DNA from: Acanthacorydalis orientalis
Taxonomy: Eukaryota > Arthropoda > Insecta > Megaloptera > Corydalidae
Assembly: GCA_034766995.1 (NCBI GenBank)
Contig: CM068320.1
Coordinates: 14,454,187-14,518,186 of the forward strand
DNA length: 64,000 nt
Direction: 5' to 3'
The notes below the pieces were generated by a model. It made no database searches. It saw nothing but the letters and a program-made list of their open reading frames with translations, and was not told the origin of the DNA. Both the position numbers and the translations under genes were made by a program. Of this stretch, positions 24,364-37,033 are shown piece by piece (the first letter of the stretch is position 1; every line of letters begins with the position of its first letter).

Positions 24364-27238
24364 GTTTTTGAATAATATAAATATTTGGAAAACAAAAGAA
24401 TTTTTACAAATCCCTTACAATTTTTCCCATCAATTTATAACAAGATTTGTACAAGTACCTACAAAAAATGTTAATACTTTTTTCGATACAAATGTCTAAA
24501 TTTCAATATTCATTTCGATAATATAATGTTTGAAAAAAAAATGATTTCAATTAGGTTAATGACCTATGTTCAGGGCAATCTTTTGAAGTGGCATGAAGAC
24601 CTGCCCAACCAAAACTGCTGAATAATATATTAATAAATTGAGTCAATATTGAAAATGAGTGCACCAGCTGTGCATTAAATTTTGCATTATCATTCGCGAA
24701 TGTACAAATTTTGTACAGTTTATAAAATTTGTCTCGTAAGTTAACTGATGTTTAAAGAGTACAATGAATAAATTATATCGTTACAGATGACCAAATAATC
24801 GTATAATTATAAATTCTCATGGAACAGAGAATCTATAAATGTAAGATAAAATACGTTTTCAACAATTATGATACAATTTTGGTCTATGAAATAAGAAGAA
24901 TAAGTAAAACAAAAGACAATACATTTTTAAATCAGTTGTTTCCTTAGGAAAAAATTTAAAATTTATTAAACATTCCTTTCGAAAATCGATGAAAATTTTT
25001 AAAAATAAATTTTATAGACATATATTGCATGTATATATATATATATATACATTTTATTTTTTCTGAATAAAAAGCGATAAAACAAAAAAATGTTCTGCTT
25101 TTTGTGTTTATTTTGTATACAATATTATTTAAAAAGAGAACAATTTAATAAAAATACACTTTACAATACTAATTTGTGTATGTACAGGGAATGGACACAA
25201 AACTAAACCGTCAATTATTTCTTATCCATTCTTTCTCACACTATATTGACGGAAATAATAACTCTCGCGCGATTTGCTTTAATCCATTACCTTTATTGTA
25301 TTTTTTTCTACCCTGAAAATAATTACGTTAATACGAAGCGAATGGAAGCATCTAAAAGCATGTTAGACAAGTCTATTAACACTGTCTAGGAATGTGAATT
25401 TTATTCGACATCACGTGGTGTGTTATAACTGTATTGTTTTCTATTATCACACAGGAGCGTATGTTTGAAATACATTATAAAATATGACAATCCTAGTGTA
25501 CCTTAAAGTAATTTTATCGTTTTGATAAAAAATAGTTAGTAATTTAATTCAATATTCCAATTTCATAAAAAATCGATTGATATAATTCATGATTTAAAAG
25601 AATCTCCCATAATATCATAATAAATATTTATAGATTTTTAACATTGCATCATTTTGTATTCTTGTAATTTTACTAAAATTAATTTCATAATTTTATATTT
25701 TAAGTAATAAATTACTTTTATAAGTAATATTTATGTATTTCAGAAAGTGGACTACACTAAAATTTAATTCCATTTTTACGATTCAACTAATTTTACTTCC
25801 ATTGGAATCTTCAAGTGTATAAACATGATTTAAATTTTATGTCTGATTCTTTTTATACCTGTACTGATATTTTCATCAATCAGTGTATCATTACATGAAA
25901 ATAGGCAATAAGAAATTATTGAAAATTTGAACATGAAGAAAATATGGTATTGAACTATTAATTCATCTATGTAAATAAATTTAAATTTATTGCCTATTAT
26001 TCTAATCTCAATTTTTTGCACTTAATGAAGTATTTATTTAAAAAATATGCATTTCAAAAAAATAACATGGTCAAATATTTAAAATTAGCTAAAAATTATC
26101 ACTTGTAAAGACCATCATGCTCATTAAATAAAAAAAAATCATAATAAAACATGACATTTAAAATTTGTTAATTTGTTATCTAATTGTAAAATTATTTGAA
26201 ATTATTCAAATTTGTGATATAAATCAAAATATAGTATACGGTGACTTTTTAAAATAAAATTCAAAATGACTTAATATAAATTATAATTAATGTTTCGTTT
26301 ATTCAAACAATGATTTGAGGTTGAAGAATAAGTAACAGGTCCCTGTACCTAACACTCAAAACCCCAAGCGTACAAAACGCTGGCGCAACATGTGGTAGGT
26401 TTATTCAAAAAAAAAATTTAATAAATTTATATTATACATTCTTAAAATTACAAAATACCCTCTACATTTAGACAATTAAACAATTTATTTAAATTTAAAT
26501 AAATATACAACTATTTAAATAAATTTATAATTTTTAAAAAATCCAAGTATATATGAGATCCAAATTATTTCTTTCGAGTAAAACGCCAATTAGACACTAA
26601 CAAAGAACATTGAATATAATGAACAAAAATGAATCCATATTGTTTATTGTAAAATTCAAATATTTAAAATATTTACGTAGAGAGCATAAATTATACAAAA
26701 CATAAAACAAAAATATGAAACGTTAAGAAGAAAAGAAATATTACCGATGCTATAAATCTCCAATTCCCGAACTTTACAGCCGTTATTAAATATCGATTTG
26801 TTTTCCATTCGCTGTTCGCATGATTTACGATATTTCATCTCATATTGGTACGCCTCTGTTGGCAACCCTTTCGAACGAGTCACATAAGCATCACATAATC
26901 CCGTGTGGCAGCATAATGCGGTTTTATTATATTTTAGTCATTTTTTATGATACCCACCTTTGGTCACTCGTCTATACAAATGAATTAACACTACATTAAT
27001 TTTACAACTCCGCGTTTCCTGTCCCTAATTGCTTGTGTGTAGTTTGTTTTATTATTTTATTAATATGTTGATGGTAAAACGTTCATTAATTAGTTGTCTC
27101 CATTGAATTGTCTCGTGGGTGTAGAGGTAATGTTTAATTCGTAAAATAAAATGCAATTAAAAGTGTTTATAAATTCGATATAAAGCCGAATCAATCATTA
27201 ATCTCAAATTTAGTTAATTGTAATTTACTAACACAGTC

Positions 27239-27298
<60 letters not shown>

Positions 27299-27664
27299 TT
27301 AGACTTGTAATACATTATCTAGTAGAAAAAATGATAACCAATGTGAATAGGTTGTTATGATGATTGTCAATTAATGTAAATTTGAATTCAATAAATAGTT
27401 AATTCTGTTATGAACCTATAAAAATAAAATATGAATACTTGTTCAAATTTTATTATTTTCTAATGTCGAACGCATAATAAATCTAATAGGAAATAGTGAT
27501 GATGACACATCCATACGAGAATGTTTCACTTTTTATTCTTTGTGTATATTTTATTAAATGTGAAGTTAAGGAACACAAATCTAAAATTGAATAAACCTCA
27601 CTACAGCTGTCATCGTTTTCCATATTTCCATTGAGTAAAACGTTAAAAATTAATTAAATTTCCT
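24364..27664. other. AT-rich sequence without recognised gene
   Basis: Small TA run at 25031-25050. (TA)n(GA)n compound microsatellite at 27239-27297. A short block near 26336-26400 (ACAGGTCCCTGTACC... CATGTGGTAGG) shares its first part with 46086-46112 (ACAGGTCCCCTGCTACG), probably a degenerate repeat. Open frames at 25830-26021 and 26656-26883 are unrecognised. No gene supported. Confidence 0.55.
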
Positions 27665-27993
27665 TGATCAAGATATAGATTCTCTTGGTCCAGTCCTTAT
27701 TTGGCCTGGCCTAAGAGTACCCTGGATTGACGACAACCGTTAATCTTTAGTTACCATTCTGAGTGTTCTGACTCGCCCCACTCCCGAATGGCGCCCTTGG
27801 CCCAACATCTCGCTAGCCCTACGAAGGACTCTGGCCCCTCCACTGCAGACCTGGCTCCTAATGAGGCCAGTCTGTCCGCTATTTCGTTCCCCCGTATGCC
27901 CGTATGACCCGGTACCCACAGAAGGTGAACCTCGTTCTGGAAAGCCAGTCTGCCGAGAGCTAGCTTGCATTCCAAAACCAACCTACAAAGCAT
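27665..27993 (-). pseudogene. Non-LTR retrotransposon RNase H domain, fragment
   Basis: The minus-strand frame contains LALGRLAFQNEVHLLWVPGH followed by TGIRGNEIADRLASLGARSA, the C-terminal half of an RNase H domain as found after the reverse transcriptase of R1/LOA/I-type LINEs. The VPGHTGIRGNEIADRLA block carries the conserved His and Asp. The frame then degrades, though SRVLLGQ-like sequence continues to about 27680. The RT and the rest are absent; the upstream side joins the repeat unit at 27995 abruptly. Confidence 0.85.
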
Positions 27994-27994
27994 A

Positions 27995-28615
27995 CTTACA
28001 AAGTAAATAAAAATAAATTAATTAATAAGTACTTGCAATTTTTCCTATCGAAAAAAAACTTCCCTTTTCCAAAAGCTTCCCTGCAAAAGAGTGCCTGAGT
28101 TGCTGGTCGATAGTATCAAAAAATGTTCGGAATGCAAAGGGTTAATAAAAGAATTTCAACCTTAAACTTCATATCAGAGTAATGTTATATAAAATGATCT
28201 TTTTTATCAAATACAATTACATAAAATCACCTGTAATGTGCAAAATTTCTTCGATACAAGAATTTAAATTAGATAAAAATTTGATCACAACGATAAAATG
28301 CATGAACTACTTTCAGTATTGTCTTACATTGAAACAAATATTTCAGAAAAATGGAAATTACATTAAAAAGATGCAGAAATAAAAAATTAAATTATTTTAT
28401 TTTATATATTTTTATTCTGTCGTATAATGAACTAATTTTCTTTTATACTTAAAATATTACATTATAAGAAAGAAAAAGAAAACAGAAAATGATTCTTTAA
28501 TAATGACAAGAACTTTTATTAAAAGAAATTCTGGTAGATCAAAGGTGATTACACTATATAATATTCCAGGAATTATTTAAATCCAACATTTTCTTTTAAT
28601 AGTTTTATCCAGAAC
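27995..28615 (-). repeat. Inverted copy of the piggyBac-end repeat unit
   Basis: Read on the minus strand this matches 30353-30950 over almost its whole length, from AAGAAAATGTTGGATTTAAA to TTTACTTTGTAAGTAT. It contains a piggyBac-type end: TTAA at 28142-28145 followed, on the minus strand, by CCCTTTGCATTCCGAACATT. Confidence 0.9.
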
Positions 28616-29794
28616 ATAAAAGATCAGACTCATTTTTCATAGAAATTTCGAATAAAGACTGTGAATAATTGTGTCACAAATGTGAAATTATACGGCATTT
28701 TGAACTATCACTTCCATACCCATTGAACGAGATACATTTTTTTTGTACCAATACATAAAAAAAGAATCAGTCTGTTTCTATGAATTGTACAAATATATGT
28801 GTGAACAAGAATCAGAAACAAATTCTATTAATTTTTTTCTTTATTGTATAAATGAAAATCATTTTGAAACATTATAGTATGGTTTAATTCGTGTTTTCTT
28901 ATTTTTGTTGTGTGTTAGCTTGAAAAAGATGCATGTTTAGCTAGTGATTGGATTCTCAATTTTTTTTTAGTATTCGTATTCATCATATTTAGATATGTTT
29001 AAGTATTGAAATATTTTTTTCTAATTATATTAGTATACAAATATTATTACTTAAGTTTCATATGTACTTAGATATTAATTTTAATTTTCTACTTAAAGTA
29101 ACATTGTACAGTATAAATTGTAACACATTAAAAACGTATACTGATATCTAAGAAAAAACAAGAAAACATTATCTTAAATAATATTCTTATCATAAATAAT
29201 GTATTTAGCAATAAATAGAAACAATTTTATTCAATTTAAATTTTTAAATTAATTCAGTATACAATCATAATCAGTTTTAAATAAACTAGATTCAAAAGTA
29301 TGGATCAGACTTTAAATTTAATTATAGTTTTTTAATGAAGTTGTACATAAAAGAAAGTAAATACTAAAAATAAAACTTAATCGGTATATTAGATTTATGT
29401 GTAGCTGAACGTACAGAAAGTAGACATATTTGTTCCATTTACTTTCTTCAAACTTTAATTAAATCAAGCACTTGACATTTCATTGATGACCGTATCGTTT
29501 AAAAATAAATTATATCTAATATAAGTGCACAATATTTCCAAGCCGATGTAATTTGAACATTTGATTAGAGAAAATATAATAATTAGGAATTAATATATGA
29601 GAAAATATTTTTTACATACATTATATTTTTATTTATATGTTTTATAATAGAGATTCAATGAAGATTATTTATTACTAGTTATTCATACATAACACAAAAA
29701 AAAACATCGATTTTCTCCTAGACCCAATGTTAATATTATATAATATAAACTGATTCAACGTAATGTGTTAAATCCAATAATGATATATTATTGG
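28616..29794. other. AT-rich spacer between repeat copies
   Basis: No gene and no repeat recognised. Confidence 0.55.
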
Positions 29795-30352
29795 ATTCAA
29801 TTCAATTAAATTGTTTCAATGTAAGACAATACTGAAAGTAGTTCACGCATTTTATCGTTGTAATGGGATTTTTATCTAATTTAAATTCCCGCATCGAAGA
29901 AATTTTGCACATTAGAGGTGATTTTATGTAATTATATTTGATAAAAAAGACTCTTTTATATAACACTACTCTGATATGAAGTTCAAGGTTGAAATTATTT
30001 TATTAACCCTCTAAATTCCGAACATTTTTTGATACTATCGACCAGCAACTCCGGCACTCTTTTGCAGTGAAGCTTTTGGAAAAGGGAAATTTTGTTTCAA
30101 TAGGAAAAATTGCAAGAACTTATTAATTTATTTACTTTGTAAGTATTCTTTGTTCTAATGTAAATAAATCTCGAATTTTACATTTTGTAATTCACTATGA
30201 TATGGTTCCTCTGGAAACAGACTCTCGTGTGCATTCTGGGTTTATTTAGACAAGTATCGTTGTAATTACTCGTTTGTTGTCTCCCATACTTTTCCTTTCT
30301 CTTAAGACATATAGCACAATCCCTCTTGTCACTTTTTTTATTATGTGAAGCT
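29795..30352 (+). repeat. Truncated direct copy of the piggyBac-end repeat unit
   Basis: Matches 30615-31161 of the next copy. Holds the piggyBac-type end as TTAACCCTCTAAATTCCGAA at about 30004-30023, and on the minus strand a decayed piece of the transposase C-terminus near 30230-30345. Directly followed by the next copy. Confidence 0.88.
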
Positions 30353-31380
30353 ATTAAAAGAAAATGTTGGATTTAAATAATTCCTGGAATATTATATAGT
30401 GTAATCACCTTTGATCTACCAGAATTTATTTTAATAACAGTTTTTGTCATTATTGAAGAATCATTTTCTGTTTTCTTTTTTTTTCTTTCTTATAATGTAA
30501 TATTTTAAGTATAAAAGAAGATTAGTTCATTATACGACAGAATATAAATATATAAAATAAAATAATTTAATTTTTTATTTCTGTATCTTTTTAATGTAAT
30601 TTCCATTTTTCTGCAATATTTGTTTCAATGTAAGACAACACTGAAAGTAGTTCATGCATTTTATCATTGTGATGAAATTTTTATCTAATTTAAATTCCTG
30701 CATTAAAGAAATTTTGCACATTACAGGTGATTTTATGTAATTATATTTGATAAAAAAGATCATTTTAAACAACACTACTCTGATATGAAGTTCAAGGTTG
30801 AAATTCTTTTATTAACCCTTTGCATTCCGAACATTTTTTTGATACTATCGACCAGCAACTCCAGCACTCTTTTGCAGTGAAGCTTTTAGAAACGGGAAGT
30901 TTTGTTTCGATAGGAAAAATTGCAAGTACTTATTAATTAATTTACTTTGTAAGTATTCTTTGTTCTAATGTAAATAAATCTCGAATTTTACATTTTGTAA
31001 TTCACTATGATATGGTACCTCTGGAAACAGACTCTCGTGTGCATTCTGGGTTTATTTAGACAAGTATCGCTGTAATTACTCGTTTGTTGTCTCCCACACT
31101 TTCCTTTCTCCTAAGAAATATAACACAATCCCTCTTTTCACCTTTTTTTATTATGTGAAGCGTTCCATTTAACCTAATTTTAGAGGTGGGTATAGAAGTT
31201 TTTGTTCTCTCAAAACAAACATTTCCTATTAGTTGATCGATTAAGAGTTTTCGATATTTGAAGTGTGCCAGTGGAGTCTCGTTGCTGTCATGTTTCACAG
31301 TTTTATAGAGAATGCATGAATTGATAACAGATAATTCGATTTCCCGAAAAACAATTTCTACCAGCACTTAATTGATTTTC
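30353..31380 (+). repeat. Longest copy of the piggyBac-end repeat unit
   Basis: Left part (30353-30813) is sequence shared with the copy at 27995-28615. Then TTAA (30814-30817) and a piggyBac-like end with transposase relic. Because the flank outside TTAA is shared among copies, the repeat arose by duplication of a block that already held the transposon end. Confidence 0.88.
30818..31367 (-). pseudogene. piggyBac-like element, 3' end with transposase C-terminus
   Basis: The minus-strand frame 31056-31367 (103 codons) has the layout of the piggyBac transposase C-terminus: VINSCILYKTV, then LAHFKYRKLLIDQLIGN, then a short linker and GEKRDCVIFLRRKES, a decayed form of the cysteine-rich tail. 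Downstream come about 240 bases and the terminal CCCTTTGCATTCCGAAC next to TTAA. The DDE catalytic core and the 5' end are missing. Family assignment is from motif order; confidence is fair. Confidence 0.7.
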
Positions 31381-31774
31381 TATATTATGTTTTTCTTGTT
31401 TACATCATAAAATAAAACATTATTTATTCAATTTTTAATGTAGTTGAATAAATAATTATTTTTATAGAGGAAAAGTAAGGCAGAATAAAAAAAATCATCA
31501 CAAAAATTTTAAATAAATAAAACCAAAACAATGTAATTTAAACTGCTCTGTATCGTATTAAATAATTGTATTGAAAAGATATTAACTTAGTATGGCAATA
31601 ACCTTAAAATTTCAATAAAAACACCTTCATTATATCTTAAAGACAGCCCATTAATACCAGTGAAAATTTTCATAATGGTTGTAATATTTTGTAAAAAAAA
31701 AATAATAATTTTACATTCTATTATTCATATCTATCGTTTACTTCAATATTTTTACGATCTATACATAAATTGAC

Positions 31775-31806
<32 letters not shown>

Positions 31807-31929
31807 AAACATATTCTTAAATTCCCTAAGATAGATTTTAATATATTGATCTATAACTTCATATTTCTAAATATCCGACAATAAACTAATGTATCAGATT
31901 TACATTACTAAAATAAATAGGTAAATGAG
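31381..31929. other. AT-rich sequence
   Basis: Only a small (TA)n run at 31774-31799. No gene seen. Confidence 0.55.
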
Positions 31930-32470
31930 CGAAGTACAGCAACAGTCCGAGCTCGGTTGCATTTTTTTTATTTGCTCTATTCAATAATAGACATTAATAC
32001 AATATCGTGACTACACATAGAGACCATCAAGCGTGCCTTGCACGTGACTTGACCTTAAGATGTTTCCGGCTCGGTGGCATCACAAAACGTTGCTCAAGTC
32101 ACAGTGAAGACAACACACATCCGATCTAATAGCGTAATTATAATCATCTCACTGTTGCACAAACACCCATCTCGGCAAATGATATCTTGAAAGGTAGGGA
32201 TGAATGAGGAATGCACGGCGTCATGCCTGGTGGTGGGAATGAAATAAGAACTCGCCGGCAGCGATAGACAGGCCCCCGGAACAAAAATAATCTCATAATA
32301 GAAACCACCCATCTAGGTTTTGTATCTCACACGGCAAATTCCAACCGCAGCACTTTGATCGGCTTAACTGAAAATGATAGCAGTATTAGACAGGAGTGGA
32401 ATCGGTTCGGTCGACACATTGCGGGAAATGCGCGAATTAAATTAAAATTTGTAGCTGATATTATCGAAAG
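31930..32470. promoter_or_regulatory. Candidate conserved noncoding island downstream of wingless
   Basis: About 500 bases of balanced, non-repetitive sequence in AT-rich surroundings, some 5.6-6.1 kb beyond the wingless stop. Holds CTTTGATC at 32353-32360, a match to the TCF/LEF core, and CGTGCCTTGCACGTGACTTG near 32031-32050 with an E-box CACGTG. Open frames inside (32094-32312, 32327-32530) are unrecognised. Regulatory role is inference only. Confidence 0.3.
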
Positions 32471-33165
32471 TATAGAAATCCTACGTTTACTAATATTCTT
32501 TTTAAAACAAAAGAACAAAAAATAAAACATAATAATGACTTGAATGTTTTATCAAATATAAAACGTTACGTTATCTTTTCTTTTAATAAAACTATTATTT
32601 TAAATACTAAACAAAAAATGATATCTCCAATTGTTAAATCTAGTTGTTATTTTTTTTATTGAATTATCACAAAGTTAATCGTTTATATACACAAAAATAG
32701 TAGCAAATAACATATACATCTAGTACTTTTCCTATTAAATTCTAAAAACTTCTAGATTTCTAAAAAAATGTCTATTATATATATATAAAGTATCACAACG
32801 AAAACGTCTTTGAAGGATAATTTCATAATTTGTACAATTCTATGTGAAAACAAATAAAAACATAAACTATATATTAAATAATTATATTAAACAAAATTAA
32901 TTCCTGCCATGTCAATATTCTCTTTACTCTAAAATTATTCATCACTCTTATAATTAGTAGTTACTCATATCTTTAATAAATATACGTATATTGATATTTT
33001 ATATACTTGATATACGGATTAATACCTTAAAGAAAAAAATATAGCAAAAAAAATATAAAATTAAAGTTAGTATTTTAATTATTATACAATTTAGAGAAAA
33101 AATTAATAACAAGCAAATATAAATCAATTTCATGAATATTTACTGAAGATTTCTAACAAAATAAA

Positions 33166-33216
<51 letters not shown>

Positions 33217-33368
33217 GTAATAGAACACTTATATCATGATTTTTATAGATGGTAATAAAAAAGGGCAACAAACTGCCTAATAAACATTAACGCGGCAAAT
33301 ACTTTATATGCGAATAAATTGAAAAAGAAATTATAAAAAACGAATATCTAAGAAAAAAAAACATGTCA
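32471..33368. other. AT-rich sequence with (TA)n at 33170-33213
   Basis: No gene seen. Confidence 0.55.
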
Positions 33369-33372
33369 TTAA

Positions 33373-33843
33373 CCCTTTCGATACTACCAGTGACTATAGT
33401 CGCCCATCATCGCACGTTCACAATATCCTACCGGTGACTATAGTCACCCGTTAAAGTTTCGCATTGATTTACAGCTTTAATCTAACATGGCATAGCTTTC
33501 TATCTCCATCGCAACCGATTTCTTTTGTTATGTAATTATTTTGTTTTTTTATCACAGCCATTCCGAACTTAACGATACGCGGATCAGTGGAAAAATAAAG
33601 TTTCAACTGCTCAACACTAGAGGTAACATAAGATTTTATTTCAGCAAAGTGTCTGATGGAATGTACTTTTATTTCTTACGTTTTCATTTCGTTATTCATT
33701 TCCTTTCATTACTTTTTTCTTCGCTTGTGTAGTTTAAGTGTACGTTTGCATCAAAACAGGTCCGATCAATAACGCCGTATTCATGATTTGAGCGCCCGTA
33801 CAGTGGAAGCATAGTGGCGAAGCACATAGCCGTATCGAAAGGG
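33373..33843. mobile_element. piggyBac-like MITE with TTAA duplications
   Basis: 471 bp between two TTAA copies (33369-33372 and 33844-33847). Inverted ends CCCTTTCGATAC match over 12 bases. Just inside the left end, GTGACTATAGTC recurs at about 33389 and 33434; the second, GTGACTATAGTCAC, is a perfect 14-base palindrome. The 63-codon frame at 33541-33732 is not a transposase. Confidence 0.88.
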
Positions 33844-33847
33844 TTAA

Positions 33848-34170
33848 AATAAATTTAATGCATCTTATATATATATAGTATCTCTGAAATGATTCCTACG
33901 CTATACAATAAAATTTATAAGTCAATAAGTCACATATTATAATCATATAATTCAATAAGTCACATGATACTTGATCCGCCGAGTTTAGTATTGAATAGAA
34001 AATCAACTGTATACTGAATACTATTTTAATACCACTTATTTACAAAACATCTATTAAAAATGATTTGATTAAAAGTGTTTTGTAATATGTTTCTTATAAA
34101 AATATTTCTGATGCAAAAAAAGGTTTATGTATAACAAATTCCTTGAACAAATCTGAAAATGTACTTGCTA
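33848..34170. other. AT-rich sequence with a short duplicated phrase
   Basis: TCAATAAGTCACAT occurs twice about 37 bases apart (around 33922 and 33952). No gene seen. Confidence 0.5.
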
Positions 34171-34184
34171 ATTCTCTCTTTCTC

Positions 34185-34263
<79 letters not shown>
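34171..34263. repeat. Compound (CT)n(TA)n microsatellite
   Basis: CTCTCTTTCTCTCTG then about 75 bases of TA, ending GTATGCATGCATA. Confidence 0.96.
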
Positions 34264-34268
<5 letters not shown>

Positions 34269-34314
34269 CATGCATATATACACAAATGTATTTGTAAAAA
34301 TATATATACTTAAT

Positions 34315-34467
34315 ACGTACCTGGACAACATAAAAGTGTCTGTTGGCGCTGTAGGCTAATAACGCGGCTCGATTTAAACAGAATCTCATTTTCCACCCGC
34401 GCGGCGTGACTAACCACCGTTCTTTGTTCTGATGCGCAGCCCTAACCACTGTACACGTCCGCCCCAA
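34315..34467 (-). mobile_element. Possible tRNA-derived SINE
   Basis: On the minus strand a GC-rich block begins GGGGCGGACGTGTACAGTGG and continues TTAGGGCTGCGCATCAG, which resembles a tRNA 5' half with a box A (TACAGTGGTTAGGG). About 30 bases on, GGTGGTTAGTCACGCC could be a decayed box B. A tRNA-unrelated body follows (TTTAAATCGAGCCGCG). It does not fold into a complete tRNA by eye, so a real tRNA gene is unlikely. Confidence 0.4.
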
Positions 34468-35372
34468 ATATCTTCATTACAATATATATATCCAACACTT
34501 CAGTTCACTGCCATTGCTAATTCATTTCACGAAATGTAAATTATTAAAATACGTCGCTATTGTGTATACCAAATAAGACCTGTTAAGGATTTAATAAATG
34601 GCTAAATACAGAATTTGATTCAACGATATTACTTAACATATCATAACAAGTACTTGTTAATTACTACAAGTGTAATATTCTTATTACTTAAAGAATATGA
34701 TACATATTGCAGTGGAAGTAACCTTCGAACATTCCTTTGAAGATATTAATTACTGTAGACATTAAATTTGAACTAAAGCATAGTTGTTGGATGTATTCTA
34801 TTACTCTTTTCTACTTAAAGTTGTAATTCTCGTCCTCGAGTTTTATCTACAACCGGTTTCGACTGATAACTTCTTCACATAGATATGTACTCTCTAACTG
34901 AAGATGTCAGCAGACGAAATCGTATGTAGAAAATATTCAAGTAGTTACCTCAAGAATAAGAAACACAACTTGAAACGTAGATGCACAACTATGAAACAAA
35001 CTACATTTTTTTTTCAATTTAAATTCCAAATACTAAAAAATCTCTTGTTAAGAATAAAGTTCTCCCTATCGTACTACAAACTACGGTAGTACAATGATGT
35101 CTTTTCCCTCTCCTGCGCTTTTACTCAACATAGATGACTGTAATTATGGGGCACCAAATATCGAATACCGGAGCGCTTTAAGTGGGCGTTTGTAATCTGC
35201 AAATCGTTCCATCTCGTACTCTACATCTTATTACTTAAATCTGTCCGAAGATTGGACACGTACGTTAAAAATACAACTGAAAACAGAATCTCTAATAAAG
35301 AAACAAAAAAAAGGAAATGAGGATAATTAAAAAATATACTTCTTGCTGAAAAAGATATTTGGTTATATATTA
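34468..35372. other. Non-coding sequence containing ribozyme-like motifs
   Basis: Mostly AT-rich; 34850-34935 carries paired GTCGAAACCGG / CTGAAGA motifs (separate entry). The patch 35095-35225 is less AT-rich but unassigned. Confidence 0.5.
34850..34935. ncRNA. Hammerhead-like motif pair, probably transposon-derived
   Basis: On the plus strand, CTGAAGA (34898-34904) is followed by GTC (34906-34908), loop AGCA, GAC (34913-34915) and GAAA (34916-34919): the order of a hammerhead core (CUGANGA, stem II, GAAA). On the minus strand GTGAAGA and GTCGAAACCGG enclose a short spacer at 34880-34850. Helices I and III were not verified. Such motifs are known from Penelope-like elements of arthropods; this could be a decayed terminal repeat of one, or chance. 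Confidence 0.3.
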
Positions 35373-35928
35373 GTATGGTAGGAAAATAATTGCGGTTTTC
35401 GTTTTCTGAATTCTAACCTTAATTTTTTCAATGAAAGTGTCATTTCATAGTGTTCCTGTTTATATCGTTTTAAAGTGCATTTTTCGGTCTGTATTTTGGT
35501 AACATCTACGTTGGCTTTATTATTAATTTTACTTTAAATTTGGCTATTGAATTAAAAATGGAAGAGAAGCAAATAAGAGTAATTTTTGTATGTTCACAAA
35601 ACGGATGGTAAAGTAACAGAAACTGTTCGTAAACAAAACGATACTTTTGATATGGGTACTGTTAAGAAACGTACGGTACAATGGTGGCTCTAAAAATTTC
35701 ATGCTGTTGACAAGATCCTTGAAGATGGAGAAGGTCGCGGACGTCCTTCTTCAGTTCATAACAACCAACTGAAGGCGTTAGTTGAATCAGAACCATGCAC
35801 AATAATTCGAGAGCTTGCACAAAAATTAGGCGTTGGTCATCCAACAGTTTTGGATCACTTCAAACAGCTAACTGAGAAAATGTATATGAATTTGAAGGTT
35901 ATAAACCGCAATTATTTTTCTACCGACC
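35373..35928 (+). mobile_element. ~550-bp mariner derivative keeping only the HTH region, copy 1
   Basis: TA flanks at 35371-35372 and 35929-35930. Ends: GTATGGTAGGAAAATAATTG left, and GGTCGGTAGAAAAATAATTG right, read inward. Inside, frames starting MEEKQIRVIF carry HTH-region relics (GEGRGRPSS, then ESEPCTIIRELAQKLGVGHP, then HFKQLTEK) and jump directly to the 3' end, so the catalytic domain is deleted. Copies 2 and 3 share the same jump. Confidence 0.88.
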
Positions 35929-35930
35929 TA

Positions 35931-36974
35931 ATATTTGAATTATGTAATTAAACCCTAATGAAAATAGTTGACCTTTAATCAAAAGACTGTACTATTAAAT
36001 AAAATTTAGATTTCACTTTAGCTGTGAAATGTATAAAATATATGAAAAGAAAAAAAACGAAAATGATGATTTCATCGGTGCTGAATAATATTCTACACTC
36101 AAAGATAGCATGGATTCATATAATTAATGACATGCAAGATTTATAGAAATTAAATAAAAAAAATATATAGGTAATGTAAGGTGAAAAAATATAAACAGTA
36201 TCAATGATATATTAAAATTTTAAATTTATTTATAAAAAACTATAATAAAATTTACAAGTACGTCTAAATAAGTTAATAATTAAATTAGAGATTATAAAAA
36301 ATAATAGCGATTTTTTTAATTTTATTGCGGAAGTTCTACTTTAGGACACATTTTTTTATTGTATATATATATTTATATATAAATACAGTATTTAATATAT
36401 TTACAAATATTGATAATTTACAAATAACATACATCAACTCTAAATAAATTAATGTTTTAGAATAATTCGTGTATAATGCAATATATTTTTAATTACTATC
36501 TATTGATTATAAATTAAGCTATCGATTATAAATTACATACTCGTAGGTAAAGTATTTAAATATTTTTTTTTCAATATGTTCAAATATATACAAGTTAATT
36601 AGGTGACTAGCTATAACTAAAATTGTATATGCTTATTTTTTTCGAAAAAAAAAAGAAAAACTACTTTCGTTTTCAGCTCTAAATACTTTTGTCACCTTTT
36701 TATGTTTTCTTTTAAATATACTTAAAGTGATTTCAGTCTTTAATTTACACACTCACATACTTTAAATTCAACGTCAATTATAGAACCGACTATGAATTTT
36801 TAACTTAATATTAGTATAATACTGATAAGCAAATCTCGTCTTCTTTTTATCAAATGAGACAGATTTACACTCAACTTTACATATAAACACTCGATAAAAA
36901 GGTGTTTCTTTGCATAAAGCTGAACGTAACATTAATTGTGGCACTTTTGAAACTCCTTATAAAAAAAGTAATAG

Positions 36975-37033
<59 letters not shown>

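Noticed and set aside
27740..27970. A second frame overlapping the RNase H fragment, ending RTLRMVTKD
   Set aside because: It is the shadow frame of the clear RNase H reading frame at 27751-27993.
34315..34467. A functional tRNA gene
   Set aside because: A box A-like sequence is present, but no complete cloverleaf can be formed by eye and box B is decayed.
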